Assembly (NCBI GenBank): GCA_003164925.1
Contig: PLRV01000041.1
Span: 1-62,157 of the forward strand
Direction of reading: 5' to 3'
DNA from: Caulobacteraceae bacterium
GTDB lineage: Bacteria > Pseudomonadota > Alphaproteobacteria > Caulobacterales > Caulobacteraceae
DNA: 62,157 bases
The translations under genes were made by a program, and so were the position numbers. The notes below the pieces were generated by a model. It was given only the letters and a program-made list of their open reading frames with translations. It had not been told where the DNA came from and made no database searches. This document shows positions 24,904 through 34,302 of the stretch, piece by piece (positions within the stretch are counted from its first letter, which is position 1; each line of letters starts with the position of its first letter).

Positions 24904-25542
24904 ATGACGGCCATCCAGCCTTGGGCTTTCGCCGTGCTGATCCTCGGCGGCTATCTGCTCGGCTCCATTCCCTTCGGCGTGATCGCCACCCGCCTCGGTG
25001 GGATAGGCGACATCCGTCAGGTGGGCTCGGGCAACATCGGCGCCACCAATGTGCTGCGCACCGGCCGCAGGGACCTGGCGGCGATCACCCTGATCGGCGA
25101 TGGCGCAAAAGGCGCCGCGGCGGTGGGTCTGGCCTGGCTGGCGCTGGGCCGGCTGCATCCGGACGCCGCGCCTTTGCTGGGCGCCCTGGCCGGCGGCGCC
25201 GCCTTCGTCGGACACCTGTTCCCCGTGTGGCTCCGCTTCAGGGGCGGCAAGGGCGTGGCCACCTTCCTGGGGGTGCTGCTGGCCGCCGCCTGGCCGGTGG
25301 GCCTGCTATGCTGCGCAACATGGCTGGTCATGGCCAAGCTCGGACGCATCTCGTCCCTAGCGGCCCTGACCGCCGCGGCCCTGTCGCCGCTCTACGCCTT
25401 TTTGCTGCACCGTCCGGCGCCTACGGTCGCCCTGGCCGCCGTGCTCGCCGCACTGATATTCGTCCGCCATCACGAAAACATCCGTAGACTGATTAATGGA
25501 ACCGAGCCGCGCATCGGCGCCGGTAAGGCCAAGGCGGCGTGA
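24904..25542 (+). CDS. plsY: Acyl-phosphate:glycerol-3-phosphate acyltransferase
   Basis: A 212-residue integral membrane enzyme making lysophosphatidate from acyl phosphate. The three conserved loops are visible: SGNIGATNVLR near 42-52, GHLFPVWLRFRGGKGVAT near 100, and a third near the C-terminus with HHENIRRL. About five to seven hydrophobic segments separate them. ATG 24904 is preferred to 24874, which would add ten residues not seen in the family. dprA follows 10 bp downstream; plsY and dprA are adjacent in many alphaproteobacteria. Confidence 0.93.
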   Translation: MTAIQPWAFAVLILGGYLLGSIPFGVIATRLGGIGDIRQVGSGNIGATNVLRTGRRDLAAITLIGDGAKGAAAVGLAWLALGRLHPDAAPLLGALAGGAAFVGHLFPVWLRFRGGKGVATFLGVLLAAAWPVGLLCCATWLVMAKLGRISSLAALTAAALSPLYAFLLHRPAPTVALAAVLAALIFVRHHENIRRLINGTEPRIGAGKAKAA

Positions 25543-25552
25543 GCCTTAGATC

Positions 25553-26647
25553 ATGAGCCTCCTGTCCGATCCTGAGCGGCGCGATTGGTTGAGATTGGCT
25601 CGCGCCGAGACGGTCGGGCCTGTGGCCTTCCGCTACCTGATCGAGACCTACGGCGATCCGGCCCGCGCCATCGGAGCCTTGCCGCGCCTGGCCGAACGCG
25701 CGGGCCGGGCCGTCCCGCCGCGCGTGCCGAGCCCCGCGGAGGCCGAACGCGAGCTTCAAGCCGGCGCGGCCCTGGGGGCGCGACTGCTGTGTTCGGGCGA
25801 GAGCGCCTTCCCGCCGCTGTTGGCCGCCATCGATCCGCCTCCGCCCGTGATCTGGGCGCTCGGCGACCCCGGCTTGCTCCATGCCCGCGCCGTAGCCGTG
25901 GTGGGCGCGCGCATCGCCAGCGCGGCGGGCCAGCGCTTCGCCCGCGCCCTGGCGCAGGACCTGGGCCAGGGCGGCTATGTGGTGGTGTCCGGTCTGGCGC
26001 GCGGGATAGACGCGGCGGCGCACGAGGGGGCGATGAACACCGGCACGGTCGCCGTCCTGGGCGGCGGGATCAACGACGTCTATCCGCCCGAGCACGGCGC
26101 GCTTTACCGGCGCATCATCGAACAGGGCTGCGTGGTGTCCGAAAGTCCCGTAGGTCATCGCGCTCAGGCCAAAGACTTTCCGCGCCGCAACCGGCTCATT
26201 TCCGGCTTGGCTCTAGGCGTGGTGGTGGTCGAGGCCGAGTTGCGTTCAGGCTCGCTCATCACCGCGCGCCTGGCGGCGGAACAGGGCCGCGAGGTGTTCG
26301 CGGTGCCCGGCTCGCCGCTCGACGCACGCGCCAAGGGAACCAACGACCTGATCCGCCAGGGCGCGGCCCTGTGTGAAGGCGCGCCGGATGTACTGCGCGT
26401 CCTGGACGCCATGCGCGGGGTGAGCGAGCCCGCACCGCCCGCTTACGGCGGACCGCCTGCTGGCGAGCCTGAAGCGGCGTTGTTGGAGCGCGTGGCGGCT
26501 CTACTGTCGCCCACGCCGGTCTCGTGGGATGAGCTTGCCAGAGCCGCCGCCGCGCCGGGGCCGCAGGTCTATGCGGCGCTGGTGGAGCTGTCGCTGGTCG
26601 GACGGGCGGCGCTTTTGCCGGGCGGGATGGCGGTGAGCGAAGATTGA
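25553..26647 (+). CDS. dprA: DNA-processing protein DprA
   Basis: A 364-residue DprA/Smf protein, which binds single-stranded DNA entering the cell and loads RecA. A short N-terminal helical domain precedes the Rossmann-like core with VAVVGAR, VVSGLARGIDAAAH, GGGINDVYPPEH, RRNRLISGL and GSLITARLA. The C-terminal winged-helix part (about 300-364, LSPTPVSWDELAR) is the DML1-like domain. No other competence gene is in the window. Confidence 0.94.
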   Translation: MSLLSDPERRDWLRLARAETVGPVAFRYLIETYGDPARAIGALPRLAERAGRAVPPRVPSPAEAERELQAGAALGARLLCSGESAFPPLLAAIDPPPPVIWALGDPGLLHARAVAVVGARIASAAGQRFARALAQDLGQGGYVVVSGLARGIDAAAHEGAMNTGTVAVLGGGINDVYPPEHGALYRRIIEQGCVVSESPVGHRAQAKDFPRRNRLISGLALGVVVVEAELRSGSLITARLAAEQGREVFAVPGSPLDARAKGTNDLIRQGAALCEGAPDVLRVLDAMRGVSEPAPPAYGGPPAGEPEAALLERVAALLSPTPVSWDELARAAAAPGPQVYAALVELSLVGRAALLPGGMAVSED

Positions 26648-26727
26648 ACGAACGCGATGCGCGCGCGTTAGACAATCGACGTGTTCCTTCAGATTTAATC
26701 CAGGGATGCGCCACCCGGATCAAACCA

Positions 26728-26982
26728 ATGACCGACAACCTGGGGACATGGGCCTTACGTCTGAAGGCCACTTGGGCGGAGGCGCTCATGTCTTTTCGTT
26801 CCGGGACCTTCGGAACGTCTGAACTGCGCAATGGACGGCGCGTCGATACGACGATGGAAACAATCGTTCAACGGAAAAAGGACTTGGTTGAACTGAACGC
26901 AATGATTGTAGAGCATGATGAGGAACTCAAGGAATCACAGTCGCATTTGGACGATCCACGCTCATGCGGTCGCCGCGATTGA
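26728..26982 (+). CDS. Small hypothetical protein
   Basis: An 84-residue frame starting at ATG 26728. A TTG overlapping the dprA stop (26644) would extend it by 28 residues. It is charged, with a possible helix near the C-terminus (QRKKDLVELNAMIVEHDEEL). No domain is recognised and no strong ribosome site is seen. Base composition is less GC-rich than dprA. It may be a real small gene preceding the receiver protein, or chance. Confidence 0.4.
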   Translation: MTDNLGTWALRLKATWAEALMSFRSGTFGTSELRNGRRVDTTMETIVQRKKDLVELNAMIVEHDEELKESQSHLDDPRSCGRRD

Positions 26983-27023
26983 GCCTGTGAAGTCGCCTGC
27001 TTATAGCCTCAGCCAGGTGTTAT

Positions 27024-27452
27024 ATGCCGATGCTTAGATCCGCACGTCTCAACCGCCCCATCGTCTTGGTCGTGGAGGACGAGGCGATCGTCTGCCTGGA
27101 CATGGTCCATTGGGTCGCGACGCTGGGCTCCGTCGTGCTCAAGGCGCGCAACGCCGAAGAAGCCATCGCGCTATTGGACGAGCATCCGGACATCCAGCTT
27201 TTGATCACCGACATCAGGATGCCCGGCTCGATGGATGGCCTCCGGCTCGCCCATTACGTCCGAGAGCGTTGGCCGCCGATTAAGATCATCGTCGTGTCCG
27301 GAATGATCGATACGTCGCAATCGGCTCTGCCCAAGCGCAGCGTGTTCATCCCAAAGCCATATAGGCCCCAGGACTTGTGGGCGGCGTTGTCGTCTTTGAT
27401 CCCGGCGCCCGGTCCACGCCCGATGGCCAGTCAGGCATTTTTGCCCTTTTAA
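27024..27452 (+). CDS. Stand-alone receiver-domain response regulator
   Basis: A 142-residue protein consisting only of a REC domain. The acidic pocket is VVEDEA, the phosphoacceptor is Asp63 (LITDIRMPG), the switch Ser lies in VVSGM and the Lys in FIPKPYRP. There is no output domain, as in DivK or CheY. It converges with pstB, with an 11-bp gap, so it is not co-transcribed with the phosphate genes. Its kinase and target are unknown. Confidence 0.85.
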   Translation: MPMLRSARLNRPIVLVVEDEAIVCLDMVHWVATLGSVVLKARNAEEAIALLDEHPDIQLLITDIRMPGSMDGLRLAHYVRERWPPIKIIVVSGMIDTSQSALPKRSVFIPKPYRPQDLWAALSSLIPAPGPRPMASQAFLPF

Positions 27453-27462
27453 GTCCCGGTCC

Positions 27463-28275
27463 CTACCCGAACCGGCCCGTCACATAGTCCTGGGTGCGCT
27501 TGGCCTTGGGATTGGTGAACAGCTGTTCGGTCGAGGTGAACTCGATCATGCGGCCCAGGTACATGAATCCGGTGTAGTCGCTGATGCGCGCGGCCTGGCC
27601 CAGATTGTGGGTGACGATGACGATGGTGTGGTCGGTCTTCAGCTCAAGCAGGGTCTCTTCAAGCTTGGCCGTTGAGATCGGATCGAGCGCCGAGGCCGGC
27701 TCGTCGAGCAGCAGGACTTCGGGTCGAACCGCCACGCCGCGCGCCACGCATAGACGCTGTTGCTGGCCGCCGGACAGGCCCAGGCCCGAGGTATGCAGCT
27801 TGTCCTTGACCTCGTCCCACAGGGCCGCGCGGCGCAGGGACTGTTCGACCCGGCCGTCCATGTCGGCCTTGCCCAGGCGCTCGTACAGGCGCACGCCGTA
27901 GGCCACGTTGTCGTAGATCGACATGGGGAACGGCGTGGGCTTCTGGAACACCATGCCGATGCGCGCGCGCAGGGCCGCCATATCCTCGCCGCCGTTCAGG
28001 ATATTGCGCCCGTCGAACAGGATTTCACCTTCGGCGCGCTGGCCCGGATATAGGGCGTAGATGCGGTTGAGCGTGCGCAGCAAGGTGGACTTGCCGCAGC
28101 CGGATGGGCCGATCAGGGCGGTGATCTGCTTTTCGGCGAACCCGGTCGTGACCCCGAACAGGGCCTGGGTCTTGCCGTAGAAGAAGTTCAGCTTGCGGAG
28201 ATCGATCTTGGCCGTGCCGGCCGGGATCTGCTCGACGAAAGACTCATAGGTCTCAGCTTGCGGCTGGGCGTTCAT
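27463..28275 (-). CDS. pstB: Phosphate ABC transporter ATP-binding protein
   Basis: A 270-residue ATPase of the high-affinity phosphate importer. Walker A is GPSGCGKST (56-64), the signature is LSGGQQQRL and Walker B is [12 protein letters not shown] followed by the H-loop VTHNLGQ. The frame is open upstream, but ATG 28275 overlaps the pstA stop (ATGA) and matches family length. It is last in pstS-pstC-pstA-pstB. phoU, which often follows, is absent. Confidence 0.95.
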   Translation of the reverse strand: MNAQPQAETYESFVEQIPAGTAKIDLRKLNFFYGKTQALFGVTTGFAEKQITALIGPSGCGKSTLLRTLNRIYALYPGQRAEGEILFDGRNILNGGEDMAALRARIGMVFQKPTPFPMSIYDNVAYGVRLYERLGKADMDGRVEQSLRRAALWDEVKDKLHTSGLGLSGGQQQRLCVARGVAVRPEVLLLDEPASALDPISTAKLEETLLELKTDHTIVIVTHNLGQAARISDYTGFMYLGRMIEFTSTEQLFTNPKAKRTQDYVTGRFG

Positions 28276-29120
28276 GAGCGGCGGGACTCCCTGGCCAGCG
28301 TACGGGCGATAATATTGACGAACAGCACGGCGAAGGCGATCAGCGCCGCGCCGGCCCAGGCCAGACGCTGCCAATCATCATAGGCGCTGAGGGCATAGTT
28401 GAAAATCACCGTGGGCAGGTTGGCGGTCGGCTGGGTCAGGTTCCAACTGAAGAACTGATTGTTCAGCGCGGTGAACAGCAGGGGCGCGGTTTCGCCGGAG
28501 ATGCGGGCGAAGGCCAACAGGCCGCCGGTGAGGATGCCGGTGCTGGCGGCGCGCCACAGGATGCGGCGGATGGTCGAGGCTAGCGGCGACCCCAAGGCCA
28601 CGCCCGCTTCGCGCAGGGCGGGCGGCTGCAGCTTCATGACATCCTCGGTGGTGCGCGTGACCACCGGCGCGGCCAACAGCGCCAAGGCCACGGCGCCGGC
28701 GAGGCCGGAGAAGCCATGGAACGGCTTGACCATCAAGGTGTAGACGAACAAGCCGATCAGGATCGACGGGGCCGACAGCAGCACGTCATTCACGAAGCGG
28801 ACCACCTTGCCGTACAGGCTGTCGCCAGCGTATTCGGCCAGCCAGGTTCCCGCCAGAACGCCGAAGGTTACCGCCAGCAGCATGGCGATGGCGCACATCT
28901 CAAGCGAGCCCATGATGGCGTTGCGTAGGCCGCCGGGCGAGCCCGGAGCCGGCGTATCCATGGTGAACACCTTCAGATCGATACCGCCGAGGCCCTTGAC
29001 GATCAGCGACCACAGGATCAGGGCCAGGAAGCCTAGGGCGATGGCCGCGCCGACCCAACAGAAGACGACGAAGACCGCGTTTCCCATCTTGCGGCGGACG
29101 ATGAGGAGTTGGGAGGCCAT
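28272..29120 (-). CDS. pstA: Phosphate ABC transporter permease PstA
   Basis: A 282-residue inner-membrane permease with six hydrophobic helices. The cytoplasmic coupling loop has [21 protein letters not shown], the EAA-type contact with PstB. It starts 2 bp after pstC and overlaps pstB by four bases. Together with PstC it forms the phosphate channel. Length is typical. Confidence 0.95.
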   Translation of the reverse strand: MASQLLIVRRKMGNAVFVVFCWVGAAIALGFLALILWSLIVKGLGGIDLKVFTMDTPAPGSPGGLRNAIMGSLEMCAIAMLLAVTFGVLAGTWLAEYAGDSLYGKVVRFVNDVLLSAPSILIGLFVYTLMVKPFHGFSGLAGAVALALLAAPVVTRTTEDVMKLQPPALREAGVALGSPLASTIRRILWRAASTGILTGGLLAFARISGETAPLLFTALNNQFFSWNLTQPTANLPTVIFNYALSAYDDWQRLAWAGAALIAFAVLFVNIIARTLARESRRS

Positions 29121-29122
29121 GA

Positions 29123-30091
29123 TCAGACCGTCTTTGCAGGGCCGAGCAGCGCCCGAGCAGCCGCCAGCACGGTGAAGGTGATCAGGAACAGGACCAGGCC
29201 CAGTGCAATCAGGGCCGAGGTGTGCATGGCGCCGGTCGCCTCGTTGAATTCATTGGCGATGGTCGAGGCGATGGTCGAGCCGCTGTCGAACAGGCTCTTG
29301 GGAAAGTCGTGCGAATTGCCGATGATGAAGGTCACGGCCATGGTCTCGCCCAGCGCCCGGCCCAGGCCCAGCATCACCGCGCCGATGGCGCTGCGGCGGA
29401 CATAGGGCAAGGACACCGACAGGATTACCTCCACCGTGGTGGCGCCCAGGCCATAGGCGCTCTCGCGCACGGCCGGCGGGATGGTCATCAGCAGGTCGCG
29501 CAGCACCGCGGCGATGAATGGCAGGACCATGATCGCCAGGATGATGGAGGCGGTCAGAATATTGGCGCCATTGGGGACACCCTGGATCAGGTTCGCCAGC
29601 AATGAGCCCGGCGGCGCCGCGACCATCAGCGGCAGTTGGATATGCAAGGCGAACCAGGGCGCCAGAACGAACAGGCCCCACATGCCGTAAACGATCGACG
29701 GAATGCCCGCCAAAAGCTCTACCGCCACCCCGATGGGCCGGCGCAGCAGGGGGGGGCAGAACTCCACCAGAAACACCGCGACGCCGAAGGCCACCGGCAG
29801 GGCCAGGACCAGGGCCAGGATCGAGGTAATAATCGTGCCGACGATCGGCCCGGCGGCGCCGAACACCTCGGTGACGGGGTTCCACTCGCTGACGGTCAGA
29901 AAGCTAAAACCAAATTTGTGCAGGGCCGGCCAGCCGCCCACCAGAAGGGACCCGATCACACCGACCAGGGCGGCCAGAAGGGTCGTGGCGCTGATGAAGC
30001 ATAGCCCCTCGAATATGGGATCAAGCACGCCGCCGCGAGGCTTGCGCGCCTGCGGCTCGGCCGTCTTGGTCTGTTCAATCGCAAGGGTCAT
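29123..30091 (-). CDS. pstC: Phosphate ABC transporter permease PstC
   Basis: A 322-residue permease. The frame is open far upstream, but ATG 30091 begins the normal N-terminus (MTLAIEQTKTAEPQ) and gives the usual length. Six membrane helices and the coupling loop PPAVRESAYGLGATTVEVI are visible, with the partner segment GRALGETMAVTFIIGN. It lies 116 bp after pstS, a gap that contains a hairpin, so expression is probably lower than pstS. Confidence 0.94.
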   Translation of the reverse strand: MTLAIEQTKTAEPQARKPRGGVLDPIFEGLCFISATTLLAALVGVIGSLLVGGWPALHKFGFSFLTVSEWNPVTEVFGAAGPIVGTIITSILALVLALPVAFGVAVFLVEFCPPLLRRPIGVAVELLAGIPSIVYGMWGLFVLAPWFALHIQLPLMVAAPPGSLLANLIQGVPNGANILTASIILAIMVLPFIAAVLRDLLMTIPPAVRESAYGLGATTVEVILSVSLPYVRRSAIGAVMLGLGRALGETMAVTFIIGNSHDFPKSLFDSGSTIASTIANEFNEATGAMHTSALIALGLVLFLITFTVLAAARALLGPAKTV

Positions 30092-30158
30092 CGCGGCTTT
30101 CGGCGTGAAGCAGGCCGGGCCCGTATAGGGTCCGAACACGACAGTACAGAGACAATGG

Positions 30159-30191
30159 GGCGGATGACGCTCGAATTTCGCGCCATCCGCC
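30159..30191 (-). terminator. Hairpin between pstS and pstC
   Basis: GGCGGATG pairs with CATCCGCC across a 17-base loop. No U-run follows on the minus strand. Hairpins after binding-protein genes commonly reduce read-through or protect the upstream mRNA, giving an excess of PstS over the permease. Confidence 0.5.
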
Positions 30192-30207
30192 GAAATATCA
30201 TCCGACT

Positions 30208-31254
30208 TTACTTGGAGACGTACACGGGCTTGCCGTCCGCGCCTTTGATCTCGGCAACCCATTCCTTGCGCATCAGAGCCTTCACAGCGGGAGGCAAGGG
30301 CACGTAGTCCAGTTGCTCGGCGGCGGCGTCGCCGTTCTTGTAGTCCCAGTCGAAGAAGCTGAGCACCGCCTTGCCGGCGGCCGGATTGGCCTGGGTCTTG
30401 TAGAGCAGGATGAAGGTGGCCGCGGTGATCGGCCAGGAATGGGCGCCCGGCTGATCCAGCAACAACAGATAGTTGCCGGGGGCCTTGGTCCAATCGGCGC
30501 CGATGGCGGCGGCGGCGAAGGCGGCCGCAGTCGGAGCCACGAAGGCGCCGGCCTGATTCTGCAACAGGGCGTAGGTCAGGTGATTCTGCTTGGCGTAGGC
30601 GTATTCGACGTAGCCAATCGAACCGATGGTCTGCTTGACGAAGGCGGCGACGCCGTCGTTGCCCTTGCCGCCCAGGCCCGTCGGCCATTGAACGGAATCG
30701 CTGCCGCCCACGCGGGTAGCCCACGCGGCGCTCTTGTGGGCCAGGTACGTGGTGAAGATGAAGCTCGTGCCCGAGCCGTCCGAGCGGTGCACCACCGTGA
30801 CCGGCAGCGTCGGCAGCTTCACGCCGGGGTTCAGGGCCTGGATGCGCGGATCGCTCCACACCTTGATCTCACCAAGATAGATGGAGGCCAGCACGGCGCC
30901 GGTCAGTTTCACCTGGCCCTCCGCCACGCCCGGCAGGTTCATCACGGGAACCACGCCGCCCATGACCATGGGAAACTGGAACAGGCCGTTGGCGTTCAGA
31001 TCGGCCGGCTTCAGCGGCTTGTCGGAGGCGCCGAAATCCACGGTCTTGGCTTCGATCTGCTTGATGCCGCCGCCCGAGCCGATGGCCTGGTAGTTCATGC
31101 CGATGCCGGTCTGAGCCCTGTAGAGCTCGGCCCACTTGGCGTAGACCGGAGCGGGGAACGTCGCGCCCGCGCCGGAGATGTCGGCGGCTTGGGCCTGGGC
31201 CGCCAGCCCAAGGGCGAGCGTCGCCGTGGCGGCGAGGGCGATGGATTTCAGCAT
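30208..31254 (-). CDS. pstS: Periplasmic phosphate-binding protein
   Basis: A 348-residue binding protein with a signal peptide (1-23, AAQAQA). Typical ligand-site segments are GAGATFPAPVYAKW, GSGGGIKQI, DFGASDKPL and HRSDGSGTSFIFTTYL. It captures phosphate and delivers it to PstCA. A Pho box lies about 60 bp upstream. It is the first gene of the pst operon, so phosphate starvation should induce all four genes. Confidence 0.95.
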   Translation of the reverse strand: MLKSIALAATATLALGLAAQAQAADISGAGATFPAPVYAKWAELYRAQTGIGMNYQAIGSGGGIKQIEAKTVDFGASDKPLKPADLNANGLFQFPMVMGGVVPVMNLPGVAEGQVKLTGAVLASIYLGEIKVWSDPRIQALNPGVKLPTLPVTVVHRSDGSGTSFIFTTYLAHKSAAWATRVGGSDSVQWPTGLGGKGNDGVAAFVKQTIGSIGYVEYAYAKQNHLTYALLQNQAGAFVAPTAAAFAAAAIGADWTKAPGNYLLLLDQPGAHSWPITAATFILLYKTQANPAAGKAVLSFFDWDYKNGDAAAEQLDYVPLPPAVKALMRKEWVAEIKGADGKPVYVSK

Positions 31255-31315
31255 GTGGATCTCCCAGCAGGCGACGGCGGTCGCCGATCAGCACCGCCTC
31301 CGATAACGGGCGCCA

Positions 31316-31333
31316 ATAACAGTTTCATGACAC
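31316..31333 (-). promoter_or_regulatory. Pho box upstream of pstS
   Basis: On the minus strand GTGTCATGAAACTGTTAT is a direct repeat of TGTCAT/TGTTAT with an 11-bp period, close to the PhoB consensus CTGTCATNNNNCTGTCAT. It lies 62 bp before the pstS start, a suitable position for activation by PhoB. Confidence 0.75.
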
Positions 31334-31473
31334 TGGGAACCTGGGTTCGTGAAGGTTGGCCAGACCTTCGCCGGCGATCCGATTAGGCTGGGCGTTGACA
31401 CGAGCCCCGCTGCGCCCCCACTTTCCCCGCCTTCCGGCCCCGGCCGCCCGTCTGCAAGAGCCCCGCTTTCCTT

Positions 31474-34134
31474 ATGAACGTTGTCGTCGTCGAGAGCCCG
31501 GCCAAGGCCAAGACCATCAACAAGTACCTGGGCTCCGACTATACGGTGCTGGCCAGCTACGGACATGTGCGCGATCTGCCCTCCAAGGACGGCTCGGTGC
31601 TGCCCGACCAGGACTTCGCCATGATCTGGGACGTAGATCCCAAGTCAGCCAAACGCCTGGCCGATATCGTCGAGGCCCTGAAGGGCGCCGATCGCCTGAT
31701 CCTGGCCACCGACCCGGATCGCGAGGGTGAGGCTATCTCCTGGCACGTGCTGGAAGTGCTGAACCGCAAGAAGGCGGTCAAGGGCGCCAAGGTCGAGCGC
31801 GTGGTGTTCAACGCCATCACCAAGTCGGCCGTGACCGAGGCGATGAAGCATCCGCGCGACATCGACATGGAGTTGGTGGACGCCTACCTGGCCCGCCGGG
31901 CCCTGGACTATCTGGTGGGCTTCACCCTTTCGCCCGTGTTGTGGCGCAAGCTGCCCGGTTCGCGTTCGGCCGGCCGCGTGCAGTCGGTGGCCCTGCGCCT
32001 GGTGGTCGAGCGCGAGATCGAGATCGAGGCCTTCAAGAGCCAGGAATACTGGACCGTGGAGGCCGACGTCTCGGCCGGCTCCGATCCCTTCCTCGCCCGC
32101 CTGGTCAAGCACAACGGCAAGCGCCTGACCAAGTTCGACCTGGGCGACGAGGCCACGGCCCACGGCGCGCTGACGGCGGTCAAGGCCGGCGAATTCACGG
32201 TGACCGCGGTCGAGAAGAAGCCGGCGCGCCGCTCCCCCGCCCCACCCTTCACCACCTCCACCTTGCAACAGGAGGCTTCGCGCAAGCTCGGCTTCTCGGC
32301 CCAGCGCACCATGCAGGCCGCCCAGAAGCTGTACGAGGGCGTGGACATCGGCGGCGAGACGGTAGGCCTGATCACCTATATGCGGACCGACGGCGTGCAG
32401 GTGGCCCAGGAGGCCATCGATGAGGCGCGCAAGGTGATCGCCGGGCGCTACGGACCCGACTACGTCCCCGAGACCGCCCGCTACTACAAGACCAAGGCCA
32501 AGAACGCCCAGGAAGCGCACGAGGCCATTCGCCCCACCAGCCTGTCGCGCAACCCCGGCTCCCTGCGCCTGGAGGGCGATCTCGGCCGGCTGTACGAATT
32601 GGTGTGGAAGCGCATGATCGCCAGCCAGATGGAGCAGGCGCGCATCGAGCGCACCGTGATCGACCTGGAGACCGCCGACGGCCAGACCGGCTTGAGGGCC
32701 AACGGCCAGGTGATCCTGTTCGACGGCTATCTGGCCGCCTACGAGGAAGGCCGCGACGATCCCCTTCCCTCGTCCGGGCCGGGCTTGGAGGGCGAGGAAG
32801 ACGCCGGCGGACGCCTGCCGAAGGTGAACGAAGGCGCCGCCGCGCGCGTGATCGACGCCCGCGCCGACCAGCACTTCACCGAACCGCCGCCCCGCTATTC
32901 CGAAGCCAGCCTGGTGAAAAAGATGGAGGAGCTGGGCATCGGCCGGCCCTCCACCTACGCCTCGATCCTGACGGTGCTGCGCGATCGCACCTACGTCCAC
33001 ATGGACAAGAACCGCTTCGTGCCCGACGACAAGGGCCGACTGGTGACCGCCTTCCTGGAGCAGTTCTTCCGCCGCTACGTGGAATACGATTTCACCGCCG
33101 CCCTGGAGGAGAAGCTCGACCAGGTCTCGGCCGGAGAGCTGAACTACAAGCAATTGCTGCGCGACTTCTGGAAGGATTTCCACGCCGCGGTGGACGAAGC
33201 GGGCGAACTTCGCACCAGCCAGGTGCTGGACGCTCTGAACGACGCCCTGGCGCCGATGATCTTCCCCCAGCGCGCCGACGGGACCGACCCGCGCGCCTGT
33301 CCCTCCTGCGGCGCGGGCCGGCTGAGCCTGAAGACCAGCCGCTTCGGCGCCTTCATCGGCTGCTCCAACTATCCGGAATGCCGCTACACCCGCCCCATCG
33401 CCACCCCCGACGGCGAGGGTCAGGGGGATGGCGAGACCGGCGACCGGGAACTGGGCCTGGACCCCAAGAGCGGCGACAAGGTCTGGCTGAAGGCTGGCCG
33501 CTTCGGACCCTATGTGCAGCTCGGCGAAGGCGAAAAACCCCGCCGCTCAAGTCTGCCCAAGGGGTGGGCCGCGTCCGCCCTGGACCTGGACCAGGCGTTG
33601 CGCCTGCTCAGCCTGCCGCGCGAAGTGGGCAAGGATCCCGAAGACGGCCAGATGATCTATGCGGGGCTGGGTCGCTACGGCCCCTATGTGCAGCACGACA
33701 AGACCTACGCCAGCCTCGGCTCCGTCGAGGAGGCGTTCGAGGTCGGCCTGAACCGCGCCGTGACTCTGATCGCCGAGAAGAAGGCGGGCGGCCCACGCGG
33801 CGGGCGGGGCACGGCGGCGGCCCTGAAGGAGCTGGGCGAGCACCCGCAGACCGGCAAGCCAGTGCGCATCCTGGCCGGGCGCTTTGGGCCCTACATCAAG
33901 CACGAGGACACCAACGCCAACGTCCCGCGCGGCAAGGACCCGCAGGAGGTCACCCTGGACGAGGCCGTGGCCCTGCTCGCCGAACGAGCGGCTAAGGGCG
34001 GCGGCAAGGCCAAGCGCCCCGTGCGCGCCAAGGCCGCGACGGACAAGCCGGCGGCGAAGAAGCCTGCGGCCAAGAAGCCTGCCGCCAAGAAGAAGGCGCC
34101 GGCGAAGAAGAAGGCGACGGCTAAAGCGGGATAG
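31474..34134 (+). CDS. topA: DNA topoisomerase I
   Basis: An 886-residue type IA topoisomerase that relaxes negative supercoils. The Toprim domain (VVVESPAKAKT, ATDPDREGEAI), the SAGRVQSVALR segment and the catalytic Tyr302 in LITYMRTDG are clear. A C-terminal four-Cys ribbon (CPSCG and CSNYPEC) is followed by three repeats of the GRFGPYVQ type. A disordered Lys/Ala tail (AAKKPAAKKPAAKK) ends the protein, as in many GC-rich bacteria. It is divergent from pstS. Confidence 0.97.
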   Translation: MNVVVVESPAKAKTINKYLGSDYTVLASYGHVRDLPSKDGSVLPDQDFAMIWDVDPKSAKRLADIVEALKGADRLILATDPDREGEAISWHVLEVLNRKKAVKGAKVERVVFNAITKSAVTEAMKHPRDIDMELVDAYLARRALDYLVGFTLSPVLWRKLPGSRSAGRVQSVALRLVVEREIEIEAFKSQEYWTVEADVSAGSDPFLARLVKHNGKRLTKFDLGDEATAHGALTAVKAGEFTVTAVEKKPARRSPAPPFTTSTLQQEASRKLGFSAQRTMQAAQKLYEGVDIGGETVGLITYMRTDGVQVAQEAIDEARKVIAGRYGPDYVPETARYYKTKAKNAQEAHEAIRPTSLSRNPGSLRLEGDLGRLYELVWKRMIASQMEQARIERTVIDLETADGQTGLRANGQVILFDGYLAAYEEGRDDPLPSSGPGLEGEEDAGGRLPKVNEGAAARVIDARADQHFTEPPPRYSEASLVKKMEELGIGRPSTYASILTVLRDRTYVHMDKNRFVPDDKGRLVTAFLEQFFRRYVEYDFTAALEEKLDQVSAGELNYKQLLRDFWKDFHAAVDEAGELRTSQVLDALNDALAPMIFPQRADGTDPRACPSCGAGRLSLKTSRFGAFIGCSNYPECRYTRPIATPDGEGQGDGETGDRELGLDPKSGDKVWLKAGRFGPYVQLGEGEKPRRSSLPKGWAASALDLDQALRLLSLPREVGKDPEDGQMIYAGLGRYGPYVQHDKTYASLGSVEEAFEVGLNRAVTLIAEKKAGGPRGGRGTAAALKELGEHPQTGKPVRILAGRFGPYIKHEDTNANVPRGKDPQEVTLDEAVALLAERAAKGGGKAKRPVRAKAATDKPAAKKPAAKKPAAKKKAPAKKKATAKAG

Positions 34135-34167
34135 GGTCAATTGACATTCACTGGACTCCCCCCTCAT

Positions 34168-34263
34168 CCGCTCATTCCCGCGGAAGCGGGAACCCAGTGA
34201 GAGCCTCAAGCGCCATCGCTTGACTGGAAAGTCCTGGGTCCCCGCTTTCGCGGGGATGAGCGG
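34168..34263. repeat. Long inverted repeat of intergenic elements
   Basis: Two 30-base arms (34168-34197 and 34234-34263) are inverted copies with about 27 matches. Each arm contains its own small hairpin, CCCGCGGAAGCGGG and CCCCGCTTTCGCGGGG. The arms belong to the GGGTCCCCGC...GATGA repeat family common in Caulobacterales. It lies between the convergent genes topA and the HAD phosphatase and may end both transcripts. Confidence 0.75.
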
Positions 34264-34302
34264 CAGTAAAATTTGACCTGATGCGCTGAATCTCGATTGG
34301 TC

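Noticed and set aside
30092-30859. Upstream extension of pstC into the pstS region
   Set aside because: The extension overlaps pstS in another frame and the pstC family start is at 30091.
31645-33183. Open frame of 512 codons on the minus strand
   Set aside because: Antisense to topA, with composition typical of an antisense shadow.
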